DNA of 64,000 nucleotides from Callaeas wilsoni (lineage: Eukaryota; Chordata; Aves; Passeriformes; Callaeidae): contig VWPU01003223.1 of the NCBI GenBank assembly GCA_013398955.1, positions 558,001-622,000 of the forward strand. Reading direction: 5' to 3'. A program made the position numbers and the translations under genes. Below, piece by piece: positions 13,630 through 26,500 of the stretch. A model generated the notes under the pieces. The model did not search any database. It worked only from the letters and a program-made list of their open reading frames with translations, and was not told the origin of the DNA. Within the stretch, counting starts at the first letter, position 1. Each line of letters starts with the position of its first letter.

Positions 13630-16600
13630 GATGTTAGTGCTGAGATTCTTCAATGCTGAGCTGGCATTAAAACCAGAAGGAAATTAACAACGACCTTGTA
13701 CAAATGAACCAGCAAACGATGCTCATTAGCAACCAGCCCTAGTAAGGCAGTGTTGGAGGTAACTGAACGTACAGTGAGTAAGAGTTACCATGGCCACTGG
13801 TTCAGGGACACTTAGGAGGAGCAGAAGAACAGCAAAAAGAATTGTGTCAACAGCATTAAATATATGTGATGAAAACCATGCATTAAGAAAGCACTGAGCT
13901 AACATTTATGTAACAGAGAAAGGAGCTCCCCTAATGCTATTCAGAATGCCTTTGTGCATAAAAGTATTGATTTGATATTACTGGTTAGGTAACTCCTTCC
14001 CCTCCAGTTGTCAATCAAGATCATAACACAAAGGCTTTCAGTACAAATGGTGCCAGAACATTCTATGGCAGATAGACTTTTTCTCTTTCTTACTGACAGA
14101 TTATGCCAACTGAAATACCTCTTAATAATTTTAATTAGTTCCTTTCCCGGTTTTTAGTTCAAACAAAATTTAAATTAAAAATTATCTCTGTAAAGGAACA
14201 AGGCTTGCCTAATGCTGTTCAGCATCATTTATTCAGAGAAAGCTGCACTCAGATGACTGTCCAGTGGCCCATGACATTGTGTACAATTTATAATCCAAAT
14301 GCCAAAAAGAAAAAGAGAGAGAGAAAATAAATTTGATTTTAATAGGAATATAGAGTTAATGAGTATAAGTTCTTCTTATTTTATTATCTAAATTACCTTG
14401 TCTGACATCCAGTTAATTATCAACTATGCCTCACAGAGTGTTCTTTAAAAATGTTTCTGTAGAGCTAAAGACTTCTTTCTCCACAAATAAACTTATTCTA
14501 GAAAGAAGATGAAGACCTGAGCTAAGGTTATCTTTTCCAAAGCAGTGCAATATCCGTTGATGTTACTTTAAAAGTGATAAATATCACCCAACAGTTATCA
14601 GACACCTTACAAAGAACCTGACCCAGCTTCCATCATATTAAACACTTATATTGGTCTCAGTGGGAACTGGATCACTCACCAGTATTTATCCATGTACTGT
14701 CACAAATAATCTGTGATGATTGGATAATGCAGGTATGGATCAGAGGGAGACAAAGTGGGGGGCAACATGTGGAAACGTGAGAGGAGCAGAAGAACATTGC
14801 TAAAGATAAGCTTAATACTTCTAAGATGCTTCAGTCTGTCAGATTTATTAAAAACAGAAGAAAAGAAAGGCTTTGCATTATTTCTAGCTTCAAAAACTGA
14901 CAAAATGTTTGACAGGCAAATATTTTTTCTCTGAAATTTGGAATGAGGTTGCTCATATTACCGAGGAGTAGAAGGCATACATATTATCACAGTGGGGGGA
15001 GAAAACCACAAACAGCCACCATCCTCAGTGGTGTGGCACTGAGCTTGCCAAAAGACTGAAAGCACAGCCGAGAGCATACCTGGCTTATTCCTTTTCCTCA
15101 GAAGCCTTTAGTGGAAAGCAATCACACAGAGCAAAACAACACAGCAAGCTTATCACTAGGTATTTTTAAACATTACAGCTTGTGTTTCAGATTCATGTTG
15201 CCACACTAAGACAGTCTGAAATTTGTGCAGACCAATTATCCTGTTTGTTCTTGGCAGGTCTTCTAACTGGCTTCACACTAATGCACACAGGATTCTGTTC
15301 AGGACACTACTTCTGTTGAGAAAGGGGTTTAAGTTTAAAAAAACAAATTCATCAGAACTGACCCTTTTGCACCACACTAGGTAGGCAAGGACTGGATAAG
15401 AAGGTGGAAGAACGAGATTATTTCAACAGCTACTTTCCCCATTGGTGCAACTGAGATGATTAAAGGATACTAATACAGGATGTAGGAAGCTAGTCGGAAA
15501 GAAATTACAAACCCTAAAACATGACCTAGAATAAGGGCATAGAAAGGAAGGAACTGTGTCCTAAAGGAACCTCCACAATTCTCCCAGCTTGATTTCACTC
15601 GAGTTTAAGGCAGAACACTTCTTGTACCTGTTTCCAAAGGGATGAAGCTTGAACACTATGTCATACTCTGACCAATGTCTTTCCACAGATTTAAATGGTG
15701 CATTAGTAGCAGAAGATACTACATGTAAATAAAAAGTGGCAGCAATCAAATGTAGCTATGTGATTTTCTTTCTCTTTTTTTTTTTGTGCAATTGGTCACC
15801 ACGGTTTCTCTCTTACATAACAGGTCACAGATCTGCATTGCACATTTATAGAAATTGCCATTAATAAGCTTTTACCAGTCTTCGATCTGTAGAGATTGAC
15901 TCTCTTCAGAGTAAAGACCTTATTTCAACTCTGAGCCTTTCTTTATTCCCTAGCCTTTGCCTGTCTTAACACACCCAGTAGACTTAAGAGTCATCAACTA
16001 CCAAATTTCACATCAATGCAATTATATTTAATCAACTCTACTTGATATTTCTTTTTGATGAGATTACAAGTCATTTTGACAAGTGCTATTTTCCACAGGT
16101 TCATGTTGATTGGCATTAATTACACTGCCTTCTTTTAATTCTTTATTAATTAATCTTTATTAGTTTCAATATGCTGCTGTTTTGCAGAGTGCATAACTGG
16201 ATCACCATGAGCAACAATGTGCTTTCAAAATGGTAGAGAAGTTTGAAAAACACAGTAAAGAACTCAATTGTAGAAGCTGCAGGTCAAAACCAAACACCTT
16301 TAAGCTCCCTGTCCAGCCCTGACACAGCAACTCAGACCCACTTGGCAGGGCAGAGAGCTCCTTCCAGAAGTGAGTGAAGATGGAAAACAAGAGTGTGATG
16401 CCTCACATATGAGGAAGATGCGAGTGTCCTGCATCACGGCAAGGGTGAGCACAAACACAGTTTGTTCCAAAGGAAGTGAGGAAGAAGAGAACTGAGCGCG
16501 AACAGGGACACTCTGTGACCACTGTACCATTTTGCATTTATTTTCTTCCCTGTGCTTGTCACAGCAGATGTTGACTAAAACTCAGCAGATCCAACTAGTC

Positions 16601-18279
16601 AAGAGAGATTGACCAAGCAAGTCAAACTCCTAATCTGACACTCATACCAAGGAGGAAATTCTAAAGACAATCTATAGACAAATATGTATTTGCATGCTCC
16701 TGTACCATCTTTGTGTCTTCAACTCGATGGGTGTGAAGGGAATTTTCTGTTTGCAAACAGACACATAAACAGTTAGATCTCAACTTAAAAAACATAATTA
16801 GTACTTGCTGCTCTTTTTCTGTGGCTTGTATGCAAAATGAATTGTGCCTGGGCTGAATTTCCTGACTCTTCTCTATTCCTCCTTTCACAAGCAGCTGAAG
16901 CAGTAAGAAAAACAAAGCAGTGCTAGTTAGGTGTCAATGCAATAAGGTTTTGGGAGATGAGTGCCACTCCTGTATTCATCTCTGATGACCCTCCACAATG
17001 GGAGTCAAAAAAAGTTTGAAAATATACTACTTCCAGTGTAAAAATAAAGAGTGCTGAACAAACTGAGCAGTCCAGCAAAAAATTACAGTTCAGACAGGTC
17101 TATTTATTAGTGTGTTTCCCATGAGCTACAAACACAAGATTAGGATGTGCTCGGAGAATCTGGTAGACGCTTACGGTACGGTGAGTTCTGCAGGCAATGC
17201 AGCAATTCCTCTCATCCCCTGTATTAACATGATCCTCAGCCAAATTTCTCCACAAATCACTGAGGGAGAAATCTCTGTGCAGACTGCTCCACGGTTTTGC
17301 AGCCTCTTTGCAGCCCCATGACAGATGCAGCTCTAGGCTTACACCTTCTAATCCTAATCCTAGGCTTTGCTAAACTTTAGCTCCACCAGTGCCGTGGCCC
17401 ACACGAAGCAGCTCACACGGGAGAAACCTTTTCACAGCTTGCACTGGTGTTTTGCAGCCCTTTCCAGCCTCATACCCACGGCAGGTCCAGGCTCCAGCTC
17501 CTCACAGCCCTGCCCTGCCGTGGGTCCACTGAGCTGAGCCTGCCTGTGGGCTCACACCCCTGCCTGGCCTCAGCCTGTCCCCAGGGAGCATGCTGCCCAA
17601 TGCCCAGGGCTGCTCGCCCCTGTGCCATGGGACTGGCCCTGGCCACTCAGTCCTGTCACCCACCCCTGGCAGCTTCTGACAAGACCTAGCATTAGCTGAG
17701 CCTTCACCCCCCATAGCCCACAGCAGCAGCCTGCACGGAAAAGCTCTCCAGGGAAAATCCTTTTGCAGCCTACACAGTCATGTGGTGCCCAAATCGGCTC
17801 AATCTGCAATGATGGCCTTTTCCAAGAAACATCAATATTTAATACTTCCTGAGCATGTGAAACAGAGGCTCAGCTGTCAGGGCTGTTTGACTTCCAGCCA
17901 AGGACTTTGCAAAGCAAATACAAGTGATCTGCCATGGCTGTTCCACAGTATTGCCCATATTCACTACTAAAAGAGCAAATAAAACACTACCTATAGAAAT
18001 TACCACATCTGAAATCACACCTCTTCTTACCAAGCGTTTAGTAAATTCAGTCTCTCCTAACTGTGTATTGCTGAGGAAAAAGCAAAGGAAAATAAAGCCA
18101 TGGTCAGAGATTAAAACCTGAATCTCAAAGTTCAGCTTTGGAGCATGACTTCTAAGGCCAGTTCTGGCACAAGCTGAACTGCACAGCAGCCAGAGCTCCC
18201 ATATAAGCAGTTTGTATTTCTAGAACCGTACCTTGCTGAAGGCACATCTCCATGACCTTCTCTCCAATAAGACAACGAT

Positions 18280-18714
18280 CTCTTTGTCCACTAAGATGAA
18301 CACCCAGGATGGTCAGGGGCTGGAGTATGCAATGTGGGAAGAGATGTTGCAACAACACGACTTGGTCTTGAGTAGGTGAAGGGGAGCTCTTGGTGTTGTC
18401 TACAACTGAGGAGAGGGTTTAGAGAAGATAGGGCCAGACTCCCTCTTGGAGGTGCAAAAGGACAGAACAGGAGGCAAAAGACACAAATTGCAACATGGGA
18501 AATCCAAATTATACGTAAAGAGCGACTTTTTCCACCTCAGGCACAGCCAGTCACTGGAATCTGGCCTCACGATTCTAGAAAGTCCATCCAGAGATAGAAA
18601 GCTCCATGAAACACAGCCATGAGTAACCTGATGCAACTGGACCTGCTCTGAGCAGGGAATTAGACAAAATGACCTTCAGGTATTTCTTCCAATCGGAATT
18701 CTTCTGTGATTTTA
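18280..18714 (+). mobile_element. CR1 LINE 3' end (5'-truncated copy)
   Basis: The plus strand follows the end of CR1 ORF2 and its 3' UTR at nucleotide level: GATGGTCAGGGGCTGGAG (18309-18326), a GGGCCAGACTC run, AGAGGCAA-like and TTGCAACATGGGAAATCC (18488-18505) segments, then CCTGCTCTGAGCAGGGAATTAGAC-type sequence near 18640-18665. It closes with TTCCAATCGGAATTCTTCTG and a TGATTTT remnant of the CR1 terminal octamer at about 18714. It is heavily mutated, with no usable reading frame. The 5' boundary is approximate. This is the normal form of a CR1 insertion: short, with the 3' end kept. Confidence 0.85.
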
Positions 18715-19235
18715 CAATCCTTAGCTTTCAAGAAGCATGCGAAATATTGCTCTAGGTATTTTAGTATAAGGCTTTAAACATTTGTTTGTTTGACAAATAC
18801 AAAGCCAGCAAGAGATAAAATCAGATTCTGCTGTAAATTAAAGAGGAATTTTGTTTCCATCAACATCTGGAATATGTATGTGCAATTGCCATACTGCTAA
18901 ACAAAGAGCTGGCATGAAGAAAAAGAAAAGGATCTGTTTTCATTTAGGATATTGTCCCTTGGAGCTAACATAATGTATAATGTGTTTGGGGTTTAAGTGT
19001 AGTGATTTGTTTGGAATTAAATATAAACATAATTTCCAAAATTCAAGAATAGTGCTTTATGGTAAAACCAGAGACAAATCTGAGTCAGAACACAGCTGTA
19101 AGAGCTGTCTCCTAAAAGTATTGAAAAAATTGTAATTTCTTCACAGGTACCATTTCAGAAGTTACTTATGTCTGCAGGTATCTAGATTCCAGTGGTAGTC
19201 ACTGCAACTTAAGCTCATAAGGACTTCAATAGTTT

Positions 19236-19278
19236 TTGAAAATGGTACTGAATTATTTGAAAATGGGTTCTGAATTAT
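19236..19278. repeat. Imperfect tandem duplication of a 21/22-bp unit
   Basis: Both units begin TTGAAAATGG and end CTGAATTAT; the second has a one-base insertion and substitutions between them. Confidence 0.85.
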
Positions 19279-20167
19279 TCCTATCTCACTGCTCTTGGAA
19301 ACCTGACCTCTTCAGCAATCTCAAATTCTTTATTTTAGGAATACAGTGTTTTGTATATACAATGTACTTGTCATTTTTAGCACAAGGTAAACCTGAAACT
19401 TACAGTCTATACATACTCTTCATATCCAGGTGTAAACTTCAGCCTAGGTCCATGCCAGCCTTATGCACGGCAATTTCTTAGGAACTATTAATAGGAGAGT
19501 TGAAACCTCAGTTAGGTACCTAATTTCTGTACACAGGGTATAGGAAGATTGAGGCACTTGGCTTAGTGCCACCCCAGCTTCATGTGCTGCAAACATATAC
19601 AATGACCCATAGGGAGCACTGAAAACAGACATTTCAGAAACCATGTCTCTTTCCTAGACCACAGCTCTTTTGTAGCTCAAAACTAGGCAGCTGTGTGGAA
19701 AAGGGAGTCATAGCTCCAAATTTCTTTCTGGACGTAGTCACAAAGTCACAAGTAAGAGCCAGCATGTCTCTATTCTTTTAGATGGGCTGCTGGAGGAAGA
19801 GAATTGAAGGAACAGCACCTGCTGTACCCTGCTCTCCACATCTAAGGAAGGGTTTCTTCCCTCTCACTCACTGCCAGTGGCCCTGTGGATCCTGCACTCC
19901 TCCCTCCACAGCAAAGCATTCTCACCTGACATTATTGTTAAGACAAGAGAAAGCACCTATTCCACCCCTGAATATTATTTAAAGACATCCTTTTGGGCTG
20001 CATGAGCTGTTGTTTTATACTTGTTTTAGGTTCAGGGATGCTGAGAACCCAGTTCTTCAGTTTCCTGAAGAAGTGCATAAATCTCTTGGTCACCATACAA
20101 GTCCAGCACATTCATACAATACAGTGTGGTTACCTGAGGCACAACATACATATGTTACCACCTCTTC

Positions 20168-20185
20168 CATGTATATATATACATG
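20168..20185. repeat. 18-bp AT-rich palindrome
   Basis: CATGTATATATATACATG is its own reverse complement. Most of it is alternating TA, so the symmetry largely reflects low complexity. Confidence 0.9.
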
Positions 20186-22339
20186 TGCATGTCTGTGTCT
20201 GGATAAGCTATCTCCTGGCATGAAGGCAAACTTCATTTAAGCACAGAGTTGTACTCAAAGGCATATTGGGTTTGACTCTTCTTGAGGTCAAATCCATCAC
20301 TAGCCATAAGAGAAGGAAAATTTTTACATGTTCTATTTTCTCATTCCTACTACTCATTAAGGGTAAACAATGTGCTGAGCACAATATAAATCAAAAAATC
20401 AGTGCTGTGTTTGTGCCCATGCTCAAGACATCCTGAAGATTTTGATTTCTGTGATACTACATGTCAACAGTGTATAGCAAGCTCTTATTTATTTAATTAC
20501 TTACTCTTACAATTTCACATAATGCGTGACTACTGCTTACACCCAGGTCCTGTTTTTAAGAAAGAAGAAGGCATTAGAAGGACAAATGTGATGAGCCAGA
20601 CATACCTGAGACAAATTCTGCTTTCCTTTTGCATTGATACTAAGTTCAATGAGATTATTCGTAAAAGGATCTCTGTATTTCCTGCTCATATTTGTGGACA
20701 ATTAGTTTACTGATCCCCTTGTTTGAATCCTCTGTGAAGGACACAGCCTCTGTGAAAACTCTCTGACCCTTCTTGCCTTAGGTATGCCTAGCTTACCTTC
20801 TTTGACTGATTAACCTTATTGACTCAGGTGTTGCCAGCTTATCAGTCCACTCTTCACAAGTGAACAAAGGAAATTTTATGGAAGGGCTGCTCCTATGTCT
20901 TACGTTAATCAAAATTTACTGACTCAAGTTTTGCCTCCTCCCCAACATCTTTCCAGCTTGCAGACAATTACATTACATTACATACTGCACACTTGTCTGA
21001 AGCATTTATCTATGTTGTAGAGCTTCTCTGCAGCAGACAGCATGTTGGTGCCTGTGGAGTCTCTGAATTCCCAAAGATGGGAACCAGATGCTACCATAAC
21101 TGTGCATACAAAAAATACTATCTTCCTATAAAAAAGCCCTTGAAGGACTTTATTCAGATTTTATGAGCCATCAAGTGAAACAGCTGGGATTTTTTTGGTA
21201 GTTGTTTTTGTTTGCCTTTTTGCCTTTTTTTTTTCCATTCAATAATTTTCAAGCATAGACATTCACCCCAAAGCATTTGCCTTCAGATACAACATGTTTT
21301 TATTTCAGCTTTTGCTGTTAAATTCTACTCTTCATTTATATGCCAAAATATTAGGATGCATGCTCTTTTCCCACTCTCATCATTTTTACACATATACTTG
21401 TGTCAGGAGTGAAACAACCATCACCTTTTTTGACTGACATCCTCAACCCAAGAAGCAAAGGAAGAAGCAAAAGCCTTTATAACTTTAGGAAGGCTTTTTC
21501 TTTTTTTTCCCCTCAATGATATATACACTGATGTACTTTGTGTAACTGACAAGAAATGGATAGAATTTCAAAGGAATGGGAAAACAATGCACCACTACAG
21601 CAGATGTGTGCCTAGAGAAGCTATGAAAAAAACAGATTTCCACATCTTGTTGCATAAAAGGGCAAAAATTAAAATCGTAGATAATGGCAGTTTAACAGAA
21701 ACAAGCAAGCAAAACCCTCTGAAGTTCATCTACAAAAAAACCTTAACATTAAAATACTTACTTTTAAATCATTCCTAAACAAATTAAGAAAAATAATAGT
21801 TTACTCCTTCCTTCATGGCAATTTTTTCTCATGTTTTGTTAGTGTTGCTGTCTGAAAGAGCAGAAGAAATACTTTTCCTTGTTGCTGCACCTTCACACAC
21901 AAGTGAGTATGTCTTCCCAGATTGCTAAGTGAGACTATTATGACTCTCTAACGCAGCTTCCCACATAGCAAAAGCAATGGATCTTCCCTACATTAAACCT
22001 CCTAGAGCCCACACAAAGTGTGGTTAATGTCAGCTTTTTTTTTTCAAATATCAATTCTAATTTAAAAAACAGACTTTAAAAGACAGCTATTTGTTGTTTG
22101 CTACCCTTGTTCATTTTAGCAGGTCATTGCCCTTTCCTAAACGTAAGTCCTAAACATGCACATTTCATTACCGTTCAGAATTTGTCTAGATCCAACTTCC
22201 TGCCATTACATCCTGACATGCTTTTGTCTGCTAGACTGAAGTCCTCCAGTATCACGTTTCTGTTCCCTGCAGAGGTTCCCTGCACACTGTCAACACATCT
22301 CTCTGTAAATCTGTTTGATAAACTAAAGTCAAGCTGTTG

Positions 22340-22700
22340 GAAGGCATGGTTTCCAAATTGTTAATCATCTGAGCGCCTCTTCTCAGAGCCTTCTCCATTT
22401 TTTTAACATCTTTCTTGACTGTGGACAGCAGAGTTAAACAGAGTATTCTATCCGTGGCCACATCTAGTTCTAATGTAGAGCTAATTCCTCACAGCCTCTC
22501 TTCATACGTTCTTCTTCTTACAGATATTGGAGAGTTGCATCAGCCCTCCTGGCCACAGTGTCCCACTGTGAGCTCATATGCAACTAATGAATCATGACAC
22601 AGACCTTTTCCAATAGCCACTTTTCAGTCCACTGCTCCCTGTTCCGTAAGCATGGTCTACATTCTTTACTGTTGGTTTTATGACATTACATTTGACACCT
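22340..22700 (-). mobile_element. Ancient CR1-like LINE relic (antisense)
   Basis: The plus strand resembles the antisense of old amniote CR1 elements: GAGCGCCTCTTCTCAGAGCC (22371-22390), a CTTGACTGTGGACAGCAG stretch, TGGCCACAGTGTCCCACTGT (22551-22570) with GAGCTCATATGCAACT, and GCATGGTCTACATTCTTTAC (22650-22669) with a following TATGACATTACATTTGA. In intact copies these correspond to the ORF2 C-terminal half. It is too diverged to translate. Similarity may continue to about 22850, but I cannot support that. The element is recognised from memory of the family consensus. Confidence 0.6.
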
Positions 22701-23332
22701 GTGGCTGGCACAGATCTCTGTTACCGGCCATCTTCCCAACACCACCTGAAAGGTTTAACAATATTTTTCCAGTTAGAGCTCTATGGAATTCTGTATCTCT
22801 AGTGAATCCCAACAGGAGCAGAATCATTTACCATAATACAGAATTTCATCTAGTTTAGTCTATTTAATGCCTTCCAAATTTGTTTCATATTTTTGTAATG
22901 CATTAATCAAGAATTGGGTGTTAACCCAAACGGCTCAGTGAAATATACATAGATTGTATTGTATCAGTTGTACTTTATTAACTGAACATGCAATCAACCT
23001 CAGGAGTAACATTTCAAGCCAGTATTAACAACACATGTTTTCCATAATCCTAAACTCATTGACAATGTTTTTTTCTCACTGTATCCCATCATAGGAATTT
23101 TCCTCTTTGCCCTGCATCAATGTCATGTCCAGTATGGTTTATGCGGACCTGGACAGTTCTACTAAACTCTTGAATAGGTAATAAAGGTAGTATGCCTTAA
23201 ATAGTGGCATATTACCTCACTGGTGTGCCCAGAATTTCATGATTTAGTGGAATACTTCTAATTCCCTCTTCAGAGTTTTGTTTTCCTTCCTTCTAGTACT
23301 ATCCCTGTGCATTGCTTGATGGAAAAGATACA

Positions 23333-23578
23333 TTTTTTTTGAGTCTCCTGAGCCCTCAACATTATTTCATGACTTCTGTAATATAAAATGTTTCTCTTCA
23401 GCTTGTGGAATCATAGGAATACTTTTTTCAGCCTTCATTATGCAAGTCCACTTCTGCTCTTCATGCAGGCAGAGCGAAATGGGGAAAAACAAAACCAATG
23501 CAATCTAAATATGTGAAATCTAAAGACTCATAACTCAGAGATCCAAGACTTTTTTTTTTTTTTTTTTGAGTCTCCTGA
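23333..23578. repeat. Pair of 19-bp direct repeats (T8 plus GAGTCTCCTGA)
   Basis: T8-GAGTCTCCTGA occurs at 23333-23351 and again at 23560-23578, where the T run is extended to 18 (23550-23567). The 208 bases between are ordinary AT-rich sequence. Confidence 0.9.
23550..23567. repeat. Poly-T run of 18
   Basis: An uninterrupted T run. No retroposed sequence is recognisable next to it on either strand. Confidence 0.9.
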
Positions 23579-26500
23579 TGGTTTGCATCTCACTCATGAC
23601 AAGTAATAGTTCAGGCTGACAGAAATGCTAGCTTTGGAGCATAAACCCTATTGAGAGAATCAAAATAAATCAGTATAAGCAAGTTTCAGATAGAAAGCCT
23701 AAGGCAAATTAAATGACCTGAACTAGAGGCCATGAGGCCCTTGGAAATTTCTGAACAGTGCTATCTTGCAGATTTTAGAACTAAGTAGTTTGACGTAACT
23801 CAAATGTCTCTCACCCTGCACAACAAATCAGATATTTCCACAATATAACATAGCTCATTAAAGTAGTCATGTCAATAAAAGATTGATGCTGCTGTAGTAA
23901 AGGACATACAAAGAGGTATTCAGAAAAGAAACAACTATAATTTCTGCTAATGTTGTATTTTCTGTCTTTGCCTAGGTTTCCACAGTTTTCACTTACTCAG
24001 CACTCCTTCTTAGATTCAAAGAGATTTTGGTGTGATTCTCACCATAGAGTTACTATCTTGGTTCCTCCTTCCTCTTATGACCGTTGGGATGATAAAACCA
24101 AAGATCACATCACTAGTTAGCAGCAGTAATTTTTTAGCCTGGTTATTCAAAAAAGTGTACTAATATACAATCTACATGAATCCCTGACTATACCCTAAGA
24201 GGAGATTTCAATCCATTGCCCAATTTTGACCAGAAGAATAGAGATATTAAAGAATTAAGTCTCTATTGATTTCCTGAAAATAGACAGCTGAAGAGGCAGA
24301 CTCTGTCAACACTTTCATTGAACATATCATTGAAAATTCTTTATTAAACAACAGAAAATACACCTGAAGGAAAAGCCTCTAGAATTCCCCAATCATACAA
24401 AAATCCCTACAGCTACATCCCAAACTCACAAAATCTCAAGAAATGCATTCACAGGGAAAATTGTGGCTGTTAGTTGCAATGTTCCTGTAATTACTTATGA
24501 ATGTGTACATTCATTTCTTGTTTTATCCTTTAACAGGTCTGTCTCCTGAAAAGCAACCAGTATCATCAAATCAAGATGTGTGGTAGAAAGCCAGAAAGCT
24601 CTGGACTCCCTGTCTTGTATGCAATACCTTCATGTGTTCCTGAACTTAACTCAGAAGAGACCAAGCGTTTGACCCAAATATGCCAATGGACAGCAGTTGT
24701 AAGATAGGCATCATGTTCAATTTGCTCAATTTACAGTTGAGCAAAGAGGTAAGATTCTAAATCTCTATTTGCTATGAACCACCTAGTCATGTACAGAGGT
24801 GTACGGTGGTCTTATATTTTATGGGCACATCACAGGGGCGAATATATACAAGCCCAACCAGCAGCTGTCTACCTAATATAAAATTATTTGGCAATAAACA
24901 AATACTTCAACATTTCTCCACATTTTCTTCTTGAGTTTTTATTCTATGAGCAAGGAAAACTGAAATGGCCTGTATTCCTCGGTAATTGTAAGGAAAAGCC
25001 AGTCATTCAGCAGTTGAACAGATTGCTCTCAAGGTTAAGAAAACACTGACTGAGCACGTGATGGAGAATACTACAGACAAGGTAAAGCACAGCTGAATTT
25101 CAAGGCTGCTGGGGCAGCACTACAAGTGTACTTCTTGTAACAGGAAAGCAGTAATCAGAATAAAAGTTTGCCACTCTGAACTTCCAGGTGTTTAGAAAAA
25201 AGTCTCATTACTGTGGATTTATGATCTCTGTGAGCAAAGGTTATTTTGATGTTTTTAAAAACAAAGAGAAAATAACAACTGGTGGTGCATATAATTTTCT
25301 GCCATAGACAGTGCAACCACATCAATTCATATTTCTCTCCCCACAAATCAAGATACAGACACTCTAAATCAGAACTCTCATGTCAAGGTTTAAGAGAAAC
25401 AAGAAATATGCAAAACAGTAAATCAACATGAGGTTTCCTATACTATAGTTGGCAGTCACAACTATACTAAAAGTCAAAAGATTGATGCTGACCATTTTCA
25501 TTTCCACTGTCCTAAGAGTAAAAAGCAAGATTGAACACCAGGAATCTTTGGTAACAGGTGTTGAGGGATTACTGCATACGCTGCTAGCAATTTTTCTCAA
25601 TGTATATGTCAGGTTTCAGGGAAAAGCAATGTTGAGGGGAGGAAACAGCCTTAGTTCCTTTCAAGTTTTTCTAAATCAATGCAGGGAGCAGATGTTCAAG
25701 TAGCCAGTATTCTGGCACTCCAGGAATCCTGTTAGATATTAGAAGACAAAACCTATGCTTAATTAGCCTCCCCCTTTTCAATCTGTTGAAATCGGCAGGA
25801 AATCACAAGAAGTAGAAAAGAAGTTACCTCTGTTTTAGCATAGTGTATGGAGAGCAGCAGGAATTCAACTTCCATACACCTAGGTACTTTTGTACTGAGT
25901 GCTTGAAAAGACCTAGAAGAATTAGGAACACAAACCCATGAAAAATTGCCTCCTTCTTTAACGAACCACTAAAATAATCAAGGCCTTGGTGCTGGATCAT
26001 CAGCATCCCTTACTCTTCCCTGCATGCAAAGCATTTATTGGTACACAGCGTCTAAGCCACGAGAGTCGCAGCAAGAATGGGCCTGCACAGTAATTTACAG
26101 GTCTAAAGCCTCTTATCTGTAACAGCAGCAATCAGTGGGGTACAGACAGAAAGGCAAACTTTGGGCTAAGGGAACATCTCAGAACATCGGACAAAGGCCA
26201 TTGCTAACTACCGAAGACAGGAAGTGTCTTGGTTACCTCCTTCTGCCTTGATGGAGGCTACATAACACTTAGAGCTTCTACAAAGCATTTACATTGCATG
26301 AAGTAGATTAAGTAGGTGTTTGCATTACTGGCCCTTTTCATTGTAAGATAATCAGCTGTTGACTCTAGGATCTCAGGGAGACGAAGGGTGTTTGCTTACT
26401 AGGTAAATGGGTCTTTGGTTATCATGCGTTTTCATGGATTTGTACTTGAGAAAATAAGTAGATAGAAAAAAAGGGGGGAAAAGTACATATAAATGCATTG

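Noticed and set aside
16141..16165. TTAATTAAT-type palindromic runs (also near 2078, 35951 and 48229)
   Set aside because: These are short, AT-only and common in AT-rich introns.
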